Shown one piece after another: positions 8,225 to 19,441 of a stretch of 64,000 nt of DNA. The stretch's first letter is position 1. The number at the start of each line of letters is the position of its first letter. This DNA comes from Neocallimastix lanati (nom. inval.) (taxonomy: Eukaryota > Neocallimastigomycota > Neocallimastigomycetes > Neocallimastigales > Neocallimastigaceae): positions 152,501-216,500 of the forward strand of contig JACVTC010000031.1 of NCBI GenBank assembly GCA_016946835.1, written 5' to 3'. The notes under the pieces were generated by a model. It had not been told where the DNA came from. It ran no database searches and saw only the letters and a list, made by a program, of their open reading frames with translations. A program made the position numbers and the translations under genes.

Positions 8225-9124
8225 TGTAAGAATCTATAATTATTTGTTAGCAAATAATTATATTTTCTTAGTTAAGTTATTATAACTATAACTTTATTTA
8301 ATTACATATAATATTTATTAAATTTATTTAATTTAATTTTAAATATTCATTAATTTAACAAAATTTATTTAATAATTTTAAATAATATATTTACAATATG
8401 TTAAATTCTCTACTGTAACTAATGTATTTTGTATTGTATTTTATTCTGTATTTTATAATGTATTCTGTATTTTATAATGTATTCTGTATTTTATAATGTA
8501 TTCTGTATTTTATTGACTATTTTTTTTTATATTTTTAATATAAGGATAAATTATATGATCGAAATATCTTTTATTATTTTATTCTTTTATTTTCGATCAT
8601 TAGATTAGATTAGAAAATCGGTTAATTAAGATTTTTTCCAATTACTTTTTAGAAGTAATCGGTTTTACTTAATTAATGCGATGATCGATATGGATAGAAT
8701 ATCGATCGAAAACTTATCTAGGTTTTTCTATCTAATCTTTTCCTAGATAAGAGATTTGTTAAGATTAGAAAACCCTTTCTTATTTAATCTTATTTTCATA
8801 AAAAAATATAAATAAGGCTCTTGAGTTCTCTTTGAGAAATCAAGAGTTATTATTATAAAAAACATAGTTATAATAGTAACATTTTTATATTTTTAACTTT
8901 AATAAATTAATAAAAATATTTTATTCAAAAACATATTTTTAAGATCAATTTATACAAACAATTCTTCTCTTACATTTTGTGTTATTATTATAATTAATTT
9001 TATAATAAACTCTACATTAAAGGTAAAAAAATTTATTTTATTTTATTTTCTCAACTTAATGAATTAGTCGTTAAGTTGTAGTTAATAATTCTATTTTGAG
9101 TTAGTTCTTAATAGAATTATTACA
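8225..9124 (+). repeat. Solo LTR D1 (D family)
   Basis: TGTAAG...ATTACA, 900 bp, homologous to the LTRs at 26879, 40111 and (inverted) 15349. It carries a TATA box near 8808, a perfect two-part hairpin from 8818 to 8846 (CTCTTGA / TCAAGAG with inner TTCTC / GAGAA), and other palindromes such as GATCGATAT / ATATCGATC (8684-8708). A 5-bp duplication GTGTG (8220-8224, 9125-9129) flanks it, and the right copy overlaps the first two bases of the next LTR (B). Confidence 0.85.
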
Positions 9125-9127
9125 GTG

Positions 9128-9271
9128 TGGTACGAGACCAAGTGAAAAATTAAAATTAAATACGACTAAATTTACATAAAAAATAGAAAATCAAATTAAT
9201 CCATAAAAGGATAAATTTGATTGAAATTTATATATAAAGTATAAAATTAGAAATTATTAAGACTCTCTCTT
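9128..9271 (+). repeat. 5-prime LTR part of element B
   Basis: 144 bp starting TGGTACGAGACC, matching 14120-14263 without visible differences. It contains CATAAAAGGATAAATTTGATT and ends in a CTCTCTCTT run. Confidence 0.85.
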
Positions 9272-9288
9272 AATAATTTATTAATATT

Positions 9289-10200
9289 TTGCCGACCTTG
9301 GATAGTACCGATAAGCAAGAAGTAATTCGTTGGTATGAAGATGTTGACGCTATCCTTAAGGTGGCTAAAATAACCGACCCAGAGGTAATATATCAGTTAG
9401 CCTACTTGTCCTCACATGGTGAAGCTCGTAAAGCCATTAAGGAAATCAAAGAAATCAGTAGATCCTTCCCATCCTTAGCTCAACTAAGAAAAGGACTATT
9501 AGGGAGAAAGAAATTATCAAAAATTGAACTTTATGATCATCTGAAGAATATAACTATAAAAAGGGATGAAGAATTAGAAGATTTTAATAATAACTATCTT
9601 CAGATGTATCAACAAATAGATGCTAAATTCAAGGAAGGCATTACCGTAATGGACTATCTCAAATCTATAAGATACAGGAGGGAGGCATGTCGAGTGGTCC
9701 TTTTAGATGACTGTTCTACCATAGAGGAAGCTACTAAGTCCGCGGAGAAGGCTCAAAAATTATGGGAATTCGAAAATTCCCTTGAAGAAGAAACTAGACG
9801 AACTTTTACCAAAGGATACAAGGCGAGAACTCGTAGTCAAACCTTTTATTCTAATAACTTCGAAAATGGAGAGGAAAAGAAGATAGTTACCAGGAAATAT
9901 AACTTAAGCTCGGATTATGAAGGACCAAAAAGGGAATTCGGAGAAAAAGGAATCTACTACAACAAAAACCCCAATGTCAGAGAAAAATCGTTTTACCAAG
10001 ATTATTACAATAAGAACAGTAGGGAAATACAAAAAGAAATTCCCATTTTGAAAACTGCTTCGATAATCTGCTACCGATGTCAAGAACCAGGGCATAAAGT
10101 ATACCAGTGCCCATACAGTAATGAAGAGCTTATCCAAGTTTTAAGCAACAGAATAAAGAAAAATATGGAAAGCTCCTCAATGCAAGATAAAAAAAACTGA
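9289..10200 (+). pseudogene. Gag of element B
   Basis: A frame of about 303 codons. The N-terminal helical domain (RWYEDVDAILKVAKI) aligns by eye with Gag of A1. A middle capsid-like region carries the core ELEDFNNNYLQMYQQID, then a basic linker, then the zinc knuckle CYRCQEPGHKVYQC near residues 260-273. The true start is unclear: the frame opens without an ATG close to the LTR and I give the TTG at 9289 only as a marker. It ends at the frameshift signal. Role: particle shell and RNA binding. It is listed as a fossil because the element is broken. Confidence 0.8.
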
Positions 10201-10238
10201 TTAGTGAGAGTCCGTTAGCTCTCGTTAATCAAACTAAC
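10191..10238 (+). promoter_or_regulatory. Predicted -1 frameshift signal of element B
   Basis: The heptamer A-AAA-AAC (10191-10197) is in phase with gag, directly before its stop. A 12-bp stem follows: GATTAGTGAGAG (10199-10210) with CTCTCGTTAATC (10219-10230), including two G-U pairs. Loop bases GTTAG (10214-10218) can pair with CTAAC (10234-10238), an H-type pseudoknot option. The pol frame is -1 to gag. A different heptamer and stem from A and E2, but the same logic. Confidence 0.75.
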
Positions 10239-13200
10239 ACTACTTCAAATTCAAGAATTAAGGTTTATGGTGCAGAAAGGAACGATAGAATAGAAAAAAA
10301 CTTCCAAGAAAAGCAAAAGAAAAAGCCGTATGACCATAAACCTAAAAGGTCTCTTAAAGATGACCCGCAACTTATAACTAACACTCCTGCCACCCGTAGA
10401 ATGGATTTAGATAACTCGTTGACTAGAGTAACTGCGGAATCTATAACGGAATTGCACCCTTCAATCATAGCTCAACCTAGGATTGACAAGGCAAAGAAAG
10501 ACTCAAAAAAGGAACGAAGAACAGAAATTACCAATTCACTTCAGGAAGACAAAGCTACGATAAATGAGGGAGTCCCAATAATCATCAATAATGAGGATGA
10601 AGAGATGGTTGAGAAAGTGGAAAATGAAGGAATAAAAGCAACCTCTTTAATAAGAAATAAAGAGAAACATATAAACTTGATAAATAAGGAAACTAATTAT
10701 AAAATTAAAGAAGATTTAAATAATACATTAGCTAATATTTCCATCGCCCAATTATTGGACATTAGCCCAAAAGTGAGAGCAGAACTCGTTAAACAACTGA
10801 AATTTAGTAAGAATGAACCCTCCGTTAATCTTGTACATCATGGAAAAATAGCCACATCTAAATGTAAAATATATGATGTACCATCCAAGGTATACTTAGA
10901 TTATGGAGCAGGACTTAATTTAATCTCAAAATCCTATTTGGAAAAGCTACCTGTAAAACCAAAACCTGTCGGAATATCTACCAGCTCCATAGTTCAAGTA
11001 TTATCTGACGTGGATGAAACTCCAGGATTGATTTATAAGTTTCCCCTTACTATTGGAAATATTACCATAGAAGCCGAATTTAGACTAGTCGAAAAAGATG
11101 ATTTATTATTTGATATTATTATATGTTATGAAACAATAATTGAAAACAATTTATTTATAAACCCAGTGATGTTAGAACTATGTAGAGTCAACCCTAAATT
11201 GGAAACAACCAAGATTAAGGAATTATTTAAAGAAATTAAGGATAAATATAATTTATGGGATGTTATTGAACAGCTTGATGAATTAGACAGATCAGATGAA
11301 CCGCCAGATTTAAAACAGTATGAGATAGCAAATTTGCTTTTAACTACTAAACAGCCTAAAACAAGAAAGAAACATCAAAGAAATGACTCTCTTGTACTCA
11401 ATACTGAAGACAGTGATAATGAAATCACGATATTTAATTTTACAAGTGAGGAGGAGAGAAAATCAACGTTAGAGAGGATCTATAAAGAGGGGATTGGTAT
11501 TACCGATAAAGAATTCATCTCCAAAATAAAGAAACTTCTCAACTCCTATGATGAAATAATTGCGTTAAGTACGGATGACCTTTCTAAAACCAATCTTTTA
11601 CCTCATTCAATCCAATTGAAAAAGGATAGTCATCCTATTAAACAACGCTCATATCGGCTTTCTAAGTCTAAAGCTGATATATTAAAGCAAGAATTAGTTA
11701 AGCTAATTAACAAAAGACTCATTGTTCCTTCCCATTCTTCATGGTCTTCTCCTATTATTCTTATTCCTAAGAAAAACGGGAAATGGCGTCTCTGTGTGGA
11801 CTACAGGAAGCTAAATGAACTAACAATCAAGGACTCTTACGCAATACCGTATATTGAAGAAATTTTATTCTCTGTTGGAGGAGATATTAAGTCTATTTCA
11901 ACTATCGATCTATTTTCTGGGTATCACCAAATACCCATGAAAGACGAAGATGTTGAGAAAACAAGTTTTACCACTATGTTTGGTAACTTTAATTTTGTAG
12001 TAATGCCCTTTGGACTTACTAATGCGCCTGCAACTTTCCAAAGGGAAATGAATAGGATATTTTTTCCATTAATTGGAAAATGTATGTTCGTGTATTTAGA
12101 CGATTTAGTTATATTCTCCAAATGCGAGGAAGACCATTTAGAGCATTTAAAGGCTGTGTTCCAAATAATTAAAGAAAATGGATTGAAAATCAATATCGAA
12201 AAGTGCCACTTCTTCATGAGAGAAGTAGAAGTTCTAGGTCACTTGTTAACTACCAAAGGGATAAAACCAGTACCTTCGAAAATTGAAGCCATAAGACATT
12301 GGGAAAAACCTAAAAATATTTCGGAGCTTAGATCTTTTCTAGGTACGGTAGGATATTATCGTAAATTCATACCAAATTTCGCTAGAGTTGCTCAATCATT
12401 ATATAAGTTGTTGCGTAAAAATGAAGAATTTAGTTGGAATCAAGAATGCTAGGGAAGTTTTAATAATTTAAAGGAGTTCCTAATTCAAGATCCAATACTA
12501 AAATTTCCAGATTTCAGTAAAGAATTTATAATAAGGACTGACGCATCATACGAAGGTTTAGGTGGCGTCTTACTACAAAAGTATGATGGTAAGGAATTTC
12601 CGATTCATTATGTTAGCCGAACATTACAGAAAGAAGAGAAGAACTATCCTATTACTAAATTGGAGGGTGCCGCAGCTTTCTTTTCTGTTACTAAGTTCAA
12701 ATCGTATATAACGGGAAATGATTTTGAAACGATACTCTATACTGATCATAAACCTCTTGTGGGAATGTTCAAGAACAAGGAGCCAACTGATAAGCAACTA
12801 GCTAATTGGGTGCTGGAATTTAGTATGTTAAAGGTCGTAGTTAAATACGAAGAAGGTAAGAAGAATGTACTTGCTGACGCCTTATCAAGACTCGCTCCTT
12901 TGAAACAAACCGAAGAACCAATTCAAGTATCTAGTATCACACCTCTTATGGACAAGTTTATTAATACAAAAATAGTAAATATTGAAGGTGAAGATTATTA
13001 CGATGACGGTACTAGCTTAAGAAAAGTCATTACCGATAAACAACAACAACTGGAGTTAATAGAAAAAGCACATAATGTAGGTCATGAAGGATCATTTAAG
13101 ACCTACAACCGATTAAAGAGAGATTTCTACTGGCCAAACATGACAAGAGACGTTAATCATTATGTTAAAGTCTGTCATAAATGTCAACTATTTCGCTCAA

Positions 13201-14078
13201 AACCGTACCCCAAATATGAAGAAGACATTGCGACCCCTTCTGAGGCTCCATTTGTTAGAGTAGGCTTAGACTTAATTGGACCCTTAAGAACGACTCGAAG
13301 AAATAATTCCTTTATTGTAGTACTCGTTGATTACTTTACTGAGTGGGTAGAAGCTAAACCACTTAGTAGGATTGAATCTAGTGATATAATTGAGTTTTTA
13401 ACCGACGTTTTTAGTCGACATGGGATTCCCGAAATTTTAATCACTGACAATGGCCCTCAATTCGTATCCAGTCAAACTAAAGGATTCTTAGATATCTATA
13501 ATATTTATATTCATCCTGCAACCACGTATCATCCCGAAACCAATGGTAAGGTTGAAAATAGAAACAAGGAGATAGGTAAGTATTTGAGATTATTAAGTCA
13601 AGAAGAAAAGGATTGGGATGAACTACTTCCTGCTGCACTTTGGGCTCTCCGTACAGCTAAAAATGAGAAAACAGACTTTTCTAGTTTCGAGTTATTGTAT
13701 GGACGAAGAGATAAGCAACCGTTTGAACTATTGGTGAATATAGACCGGAAATTGCCTAATGAAACTAAGGAAGAATTTTTAATACGAAAATTTACTAGAC
13801 ATAGGAAATGGGTGCAAGAAGCTGTACAGAATATTGAGAACGCGAATGCTTTATGGCGTGATCGAAGAAAACAAGTAAAACGTATGAAGAAAAATTATAA
13901 TAAAGGTGATTTAGTATTAGTGCGTTATTTAAATAGGAGGAAGTTAGACCCATTCTTTTTAGGTCCGTTGAAAATTGTAAAAACAGAATTTAACACCGTA
14001 GTCTTAAGTGACCCTGAAACCGGAGAAATCATGGACCGAAATGTCCACAAAAAGAATATTGTACCATACTTCTCTTAA
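10198..14078 (+). pseudogene. Pol region of element B (PR-RT-RNase H-IN), lightly broken
   Basis: The region encodes, in Ty3/gypsy order, a protease-like part (YLDYGAGLNLIS near 10900), RT (WRLCVDYRKLN near 11790 and YLDDLVIFS near 12095), RNase H (TDHKPL, DALSRL) and integrase. Integrase has the HHCC part (HNVGHEG...CHKCQ, near 13070-13190) and the DDE core (GLDLIGPL, TDNGPQF, NGKVENRNKE, about 13260-13570). The C-terminal basic tail ends with RNVHKKNIVPYFS, close to A1. It is broken, about one break. Sequence relation to A1 is clear throughout but well diverged. Confidence 0.85.
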
Positions 14079-14119
14079 CTGACTTCAAGGGACGAAGTCC
14101 AAGCTTAGGGGGGAGATCT

Positions 14120-14490
14120 TGGTACGAGACCAAGTGAAAAATTAAAATTAAATACGACTAAATTTACATAAAAAATAGAAAATCAAATTAATCCATAAAA
14201 GGATAAATTTGATTGAAATTTATATATAAAGTATAAAATTAGAAATTATTAAGACTCTCTCTTTTCCACATATAATTTTATTAAATGTAAAAAATTAGAT
14301 TGAATGACAATTGATCTAAATTGAGATTTCAATTGATCAAAAATAAAAATTTAATAAAAATTAAATAAACAATTTATAAAGTAGAATTTAAGTATTTAGT
14401 TATAATTTACAACTTTAGTGTGAATTACTTATTATTGTGAATATTAATATAATTAGATTTAAATTTTAAAAATTCATTTACATTGCACCA
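14120..14490 (+). repeat. 3-prime LTR of element B
   Basis: Starts TGGTACGAGACC after a purine tract (TTAGGGGGGAGATCT). The first 144 bp match the 5-prime copy. I extend it to the TTGCACCA end before the TTGTG spacer because LTRs here end in CA; the last part has no second copy to prove it. Confidence 0.7.
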
Positions 14491-14495
14491 TTGTG

Positions 14496-14981
14496 TGATA
14501 AGAATGTACTAAATAATGCATTCTTAATTAAATCTACGATTTATTTCTAATACATTATGTGTACATTATTATTTTTGTACTTTAATAAATTTTTAAATTC
14601 AAAGATTAAAAATTAAATCAAAAATTATATTAAACTTTATAATTTTATATTAAATCTTATATTAATAGTAATATTTTTATACATTTAAAACTTATATTAG
14701 CAATATTAATAATAAATCTTATTTTTTTATTTTTATATTAATAATGAAAATTTGTATTAATAATATTTTTATATATTGATAATTAAAAATTTATATATTA
14801 TATTTTAACTTTTATTATAAAATTTTATATCGAAATGTTTTATTTTATATTGACAAATATTTTATTTTATTAAAAACCTTTATATTAGAATAGTATTTTT
14901 ATTTTTATTTGAATATTTTAACAGATTGTAATAAAAATTTTAGCCAATTAAATAAATTCTTATTAGTAATATTTTAGATAG

Positions 14982-15026
<45 letters not shown>

Positions 15027-15344
15027 TTTTATTAATATTATAAATGTATTTTATTTATATTGTTATAATTAAATTTTATATAATTGATTATAAAAATCAA
15101 TTTAAATTTAATAGTTTTTATATATAAAAAGAAAAATAATAATAAAATGTAATTTAGTGGCAAGAACAACCTTTATGCCTTGAAAAAAAAGTATAAATAG
15201 TTGTAAATTTTGCTACCAATTTTTAAAAATCATCAAATAAAATCAAGTAAAATTAATAAAATAAATAAATAAAAAAATAATAAATAAATAAATAAAATTT
15301 GTGTTTCTTACTTTATTTTTATTTAATTCTCTAAAACCTTAACA
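14496..15344 (+). repeat. Solo LTR E1 (E family)
   Basis: 849 bp, TGATAAGAATG...CCTTAACA, homologous to the 3-prime LTR of E2 (50152-50970). The 4-bp duplication TGTG flanks it (14492-14495, 15345-15348). It carries an A-run of about 33 near 14990-15023, shorter in the other copy, and a TATA-like GTATAAATAG near 15191. No reading frame. Confidence 0.85.
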
Positions 15345-15348
15345 TGTG

Positions 15349-16347
15349 TGTAATAATTTAATTAAAAAATTATAATTAAATTATTAATCATTAATATTAG
15401 CTCTAACTGCTAATATTAAAGGTTTAGAAAAGAATCATACTTACCTATGGTTCTTTCTAATTATCGAGTTTATTATAACGAATTATAATAGACGAAACAC
15501 TAAAATTGATAAGGAAAAGTTTTAATTATAAAATTTGTTTTATTAAAATAATTTGTTTTATTATTTATTAAAAATTTTAAATGTTAAAACTTATTGTTAT
15601 TATTATTATATTATAATTGTTATAATAATAACTCTTGATTTCTCAAAGAGAACTCAAGAGCCTTATTTATACTTTTTTGTCAAAATAAGGTTAAAATCAA
15701 AAGGGGTTCTAATCTTAACAAATCTCTTATCTAGGAAAAGACTAGAAGAAAAACCTAGATAAGTTTTTTGATCGATATTCTATCCATATCGATCATCGCG
15801 TTAATTAAGTAAAACCGATTACTTTTAAGAAGTAATTGGAAAAACCTTAATTAACCGATTACTTAATCTAATATAATGATCGAAAATAAAAGAATAAAAT
15901 AATGAAAATTATTTCGATCATAAAATTTAAAATTTAATCTATTTAGTTCTATTTTATAGAACTTTACATAAAAAATATAAAACAATACATTAATAATAAA
16001 ATACATGATTAATACAATACAGAATACATGATAGAATACAGAATACATGATAAAATACAGAATAGTGTTTTAGTTTATGATTTAATAAGTGAGAGAAAAC
16101 TAAAACTAATAAATTTAATAATTAAGTGAATAATTAAATAAATTTAATATTATTTTAAATGTATAAAAATTATTTAATTAAATAAATTTTTAATATTAAA
16201 CTAAATAAAATTTTAATATATAATTAAATAAATTATTAATTATAATTAATTGTATAAATGAAATATGAGTTAAATAAAAGTTATATTAATTATAACCTAA
16301 CTAAGAAAATATAATTATTTTGTTAAAAATAATTATAGATTCTTACA
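15349..16347 (-). repeat. Solo LTR D2 (D family, inverted)
   Basis: 999 bp. The reverse complement reads TGTAAGAAT...AATTATTACA and follows D3 closely. The start-site hairpin is at 15632-15660 and a minus-strand TATA box lies just beyond it. The 5-bp duplication TTGTG (14491-14495 before the E1 insertion, and 16348-16352) shows that D2 landed at the edge of LTR F1 and that E1 then landed at the edge of D2. Confidence 0.85.
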
Positions 16348-16350
16348 TTG

Positions 16351-19300
16351 TGATACGGGGTGTCACTAAATACCTTGTATTTCCTATTAAATACTCTTAA
16401 TAATAATAAAATAAAATTATTATTAAATATTCTTATTAAAATCTTTTATTAATATCAAATATAATAAAAATTATTATTAAATATTCTTATAAATTTCTTT
16501 TATTAATATTAAATATAAAAAAATTATTATTAAATATTCTTATAAATTTCCTTTATTAATAATAAATATAATAAAAATTATTATTAAATATTCTTATAAA
16601 ATTCTTTTATTAATATTAAATATAATAAAAATTATTATTAAATATTCTTATTAAAATCTTTTATTAATATCAAATATAATAAAAATTATTATTAAATATT
16701 CTTATTAAAATCTTTTATTAATATCAAATATAATAAAAATTATTAAATATTCTTATAAAAATCTTTTATTAATATTAAATATAATAAAAATTATTATTAA
16801 ATATTCTTATTAAAATCTTTTATTAATATTAAATATAATAAAAATTATTAAATATTCTAATAAAAATCTTTTATTAATATTAAATATAATAAAAATTATT
16901 ATTAAATATTCTTATTAAAATCTTTTATAATAAAAATTATTATTAAATATTCTTATAAAATTCTTTTATTAATATCAAATATAATAAAAATTATTATTAA
17001 ATATTCTAATAAAAATCTTTTATTAATATCAAATATAATAAAAATTATTATTAAATATTCTTATAAAATTCTTTTATTAATATTAAATATAATAAAAATT
17101 ATTATTAAATATTCTTATAAATTTCTTTTATTAATATTAAATATAAAAAAATTATTATTAAATATTCTTATAAATTTCCTTTATTAATAATAAATATAAT
17201 AAAAATTATTATTAAATATTCTTATAAAATTCTTTTATTAATATTAAATATAATAAAAATTATTATTAAATATTCTTATTAAAATCTTTTATTAATATCA
17301 AATATAATAAAAATTATTATTAAATATTCTTATTAAAATCTTTTATTAATATTAAATATAATAAAAATTATTAAATATTCTAATAAAAATCTTTTATTAA
17401 TATTAAATATAATAAAAATTATTATTAAATATTCTTATTAAAATCTTTTATAATAAAAATTATTATTAAATATTCTTATAAAATTCTTTTATTAATATCA
17501 AATATAATAAAAATTATTATTAAATATTCTAATAAAAATCTTTTATTAATATCAAATATAATAAAAATTATTATTAAATATTCTTATAAAATTCTTTTAT
17601 TAATATTAAATATAATAAAAATTATTATTAAATATTCTTATAAATTTCTTTTATTAATATTAAATATAAAAAAATTATTATTAAATATTCTTATAAATTT
17701 CCTTTATTAATAATAAATATAATAAAAATTATTATTAAATATTCTTATAAAATTCTTTTATTAATATTAAATATAATAAAAATTATTATTAAATATTCTT
17801 ATTAAAATCTTTTATTAATATCAAATATAATAAAAATTATTATTAAATATTCTTATTAAAATCTTTTATTAATATTAAATATAATAAAAATTATTAAATA
17901 TTCTAATAAAAATCTTTTATTAATATTAAATATAATAAAAATTATTATTAAATATTCTTATTAAAATCTTTTATAATAAAAATTATTATTAAATATTCTT
18001 ATAAAATTCTTTTATTAATATCAAATATAATAAAAATTATTATTAAATATTCTAATAAAAATCTTTTATTAATATCAAATATAATAAAAATTATTATTAA
18101 ATATTCTTATAAAATTCTTTTATTAATATTAAATATAATAAAAATTATTATTAAATATTCTTATAAATTTCTTTTATTAATATTAAATATAAAAAAATTA
18201 TTATTAAATATTCTTATAAATTTCCTTTATTAATAATAAATATAATAAAAATTATTATTAAATATTCTTATAAAATTCTTTTATTAATATTAAATATAAT
18301 AAAAATTATTATTAAATATTCTTATTAAAATCTTTTATTAATATCAAATATAATAAAAATTATTATTAAATATTCTTATTAAAATCTTTTATTAATATTA
18401 AATATAATAAAAATTATTAAATATTCTAATAAAAATCTTTTATTAATATTAAATATAATAAAAATTATTATTAAATATTCTTATTAAAATCTTTTATAAT
18501 AAAAATTATTATTAAATATTCTTATAAAATTCTTTTATTAATATTAAATATAATAAAAATTATTATTAAATATTCTTATTAAAATCTTTTATTAATATCA
18601 AATATAATAAAAATTATTATTAAATATTCTTATTAAAATCTTTTATTAATATCAAATATAATAAAAATTATTATTAAATATTCTTATTAAAATCTTTTAT
18701 TAATATCAAATATAATAAAAATTATTATTAAATATTCTTATTAAAATCTTTTATTAATATCAAATATAATAAAAATTATTATTAAATATTCTAATAAAAA
18801 TCTTTTATTAATATTAAATATAATAAAAATTATTATTAAATATTCTTATTAAAAATTATATAATATTTAAATCATTATTAATTCTTATTTTTATATTAAG
18901 AATAATAAAAACCTATTTCAATAAATATTTGATATAAAATACAGAATTATAAGTTTCTGTATAATATTTTCTAAAGCTTTGAAATAAACTAAAAATAAAT
19001 CAAAAATCAAAAATAAATTAAATCTTTATTAAAAATAAAAATGAACTAAAATACAGAATTTCAATAATAAAAAAATGATCTAAAATACAGAAAATATCAA
19101 TTCTGTATAATTCTCTTTCTGAAAAACAATATCAAGAAGAAGCTACCGCCCGAAATGCCCTTCGTGATACAATCTCTAAATTAATTTTTTATATTTTAAT
19201 TTAATAAATGTTATTTTTTTTTTTAAAAAATAATTTAAAATAATAGTTAAAAATTAAAATAAAATAGTTATAATAGTTTTTTTTTTATAAAGAATATATT

Positions 19301-19441
19301 AATAATAAATAAAATGTATTAAAATAAAAGTATAAAAAGAAGAATAAATTTCTTTCTTTTTAATACTTGGAACAAATAATTTTAATTTTAAATTTAAATA
19401 AAGAATATTTTAAAATTTAATTTTTTTTCTTGTTTCCAAAT
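16351..19441 (-). repeat. LTR-like terminal block F1
   Basis: Starts TGATACGGGGTGTCACTAA and matches F2 (25200-26872) across both flanks of a central tandem array. The non-repeat half (18850-19440) includes a conserved GC-richer block, GAAGCTACCGCCCG (about 19139-19152), also in F2 at about 26498. F2 ends CCCGTATCA, an inverted copy of the start, as in an LTR. Here the block runs directly into a gag gene on the minus strand. Orientation is inferred from that gene. Confidence 0.7.
16396..18850. repeat. Tandem array, ~54-bp monomer with 523-bp higher-order period
   Basis: About 45 copies of a 54-bp AT-only-like monomer (core ATTATTATTAAATATTCTTA then TCTTTTATTAATAT). Monomer variants recur in fixed order: a short variant (AAAATCTTTTATAATAAAAA) starts its TCTTTTATAAT at 16921, 17444, 17967 and 18490, each 523 bp apart. 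Another variant (AAATTTCCTTTATT) recurs at 17178, 17701 and 18224, again 523 bp apart. The same monomer array, shorter and without this period, is in F2. Confidence 0.9.

Larger units (their letters stand above)
9128..14490 (+). mobile_element. Ty3/gypsy element B, broken
   Basis: A Metaviridae element related to A but a separate lineage. The 5-prime repeat (9128-9271) matches the start of the 3-prime LTR (14120-14263, probably continuing to 14490). Gag is at 9289-10200, a frameshift signal at 10191-10238, and the pol region runs to 14078. It is broken but only lightly (about one break in pol, plus shortened 5-prime terminal sequence). The matching LTR parts look identical, so it is fairly young. 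It lies between solo LTRs D1 and E1, with 3-5 bp spacers. Confidence 0.88.

Noticed and set aside
15553-15762. 69-codon frame on plus strand, with a close copy at 40676-40882 on minus
   Set aside because: Both are antisense reads of the D-family LTR around its start-site hairpin; conservation is explained by LTR homology.
16396-18850. Possible CRISPR array because of regular repeats
   Set aside because: There are no unique spacers: monomers abut each other, and the whole block is part of a repeated LTR-like sequence in a eukaryotic context.
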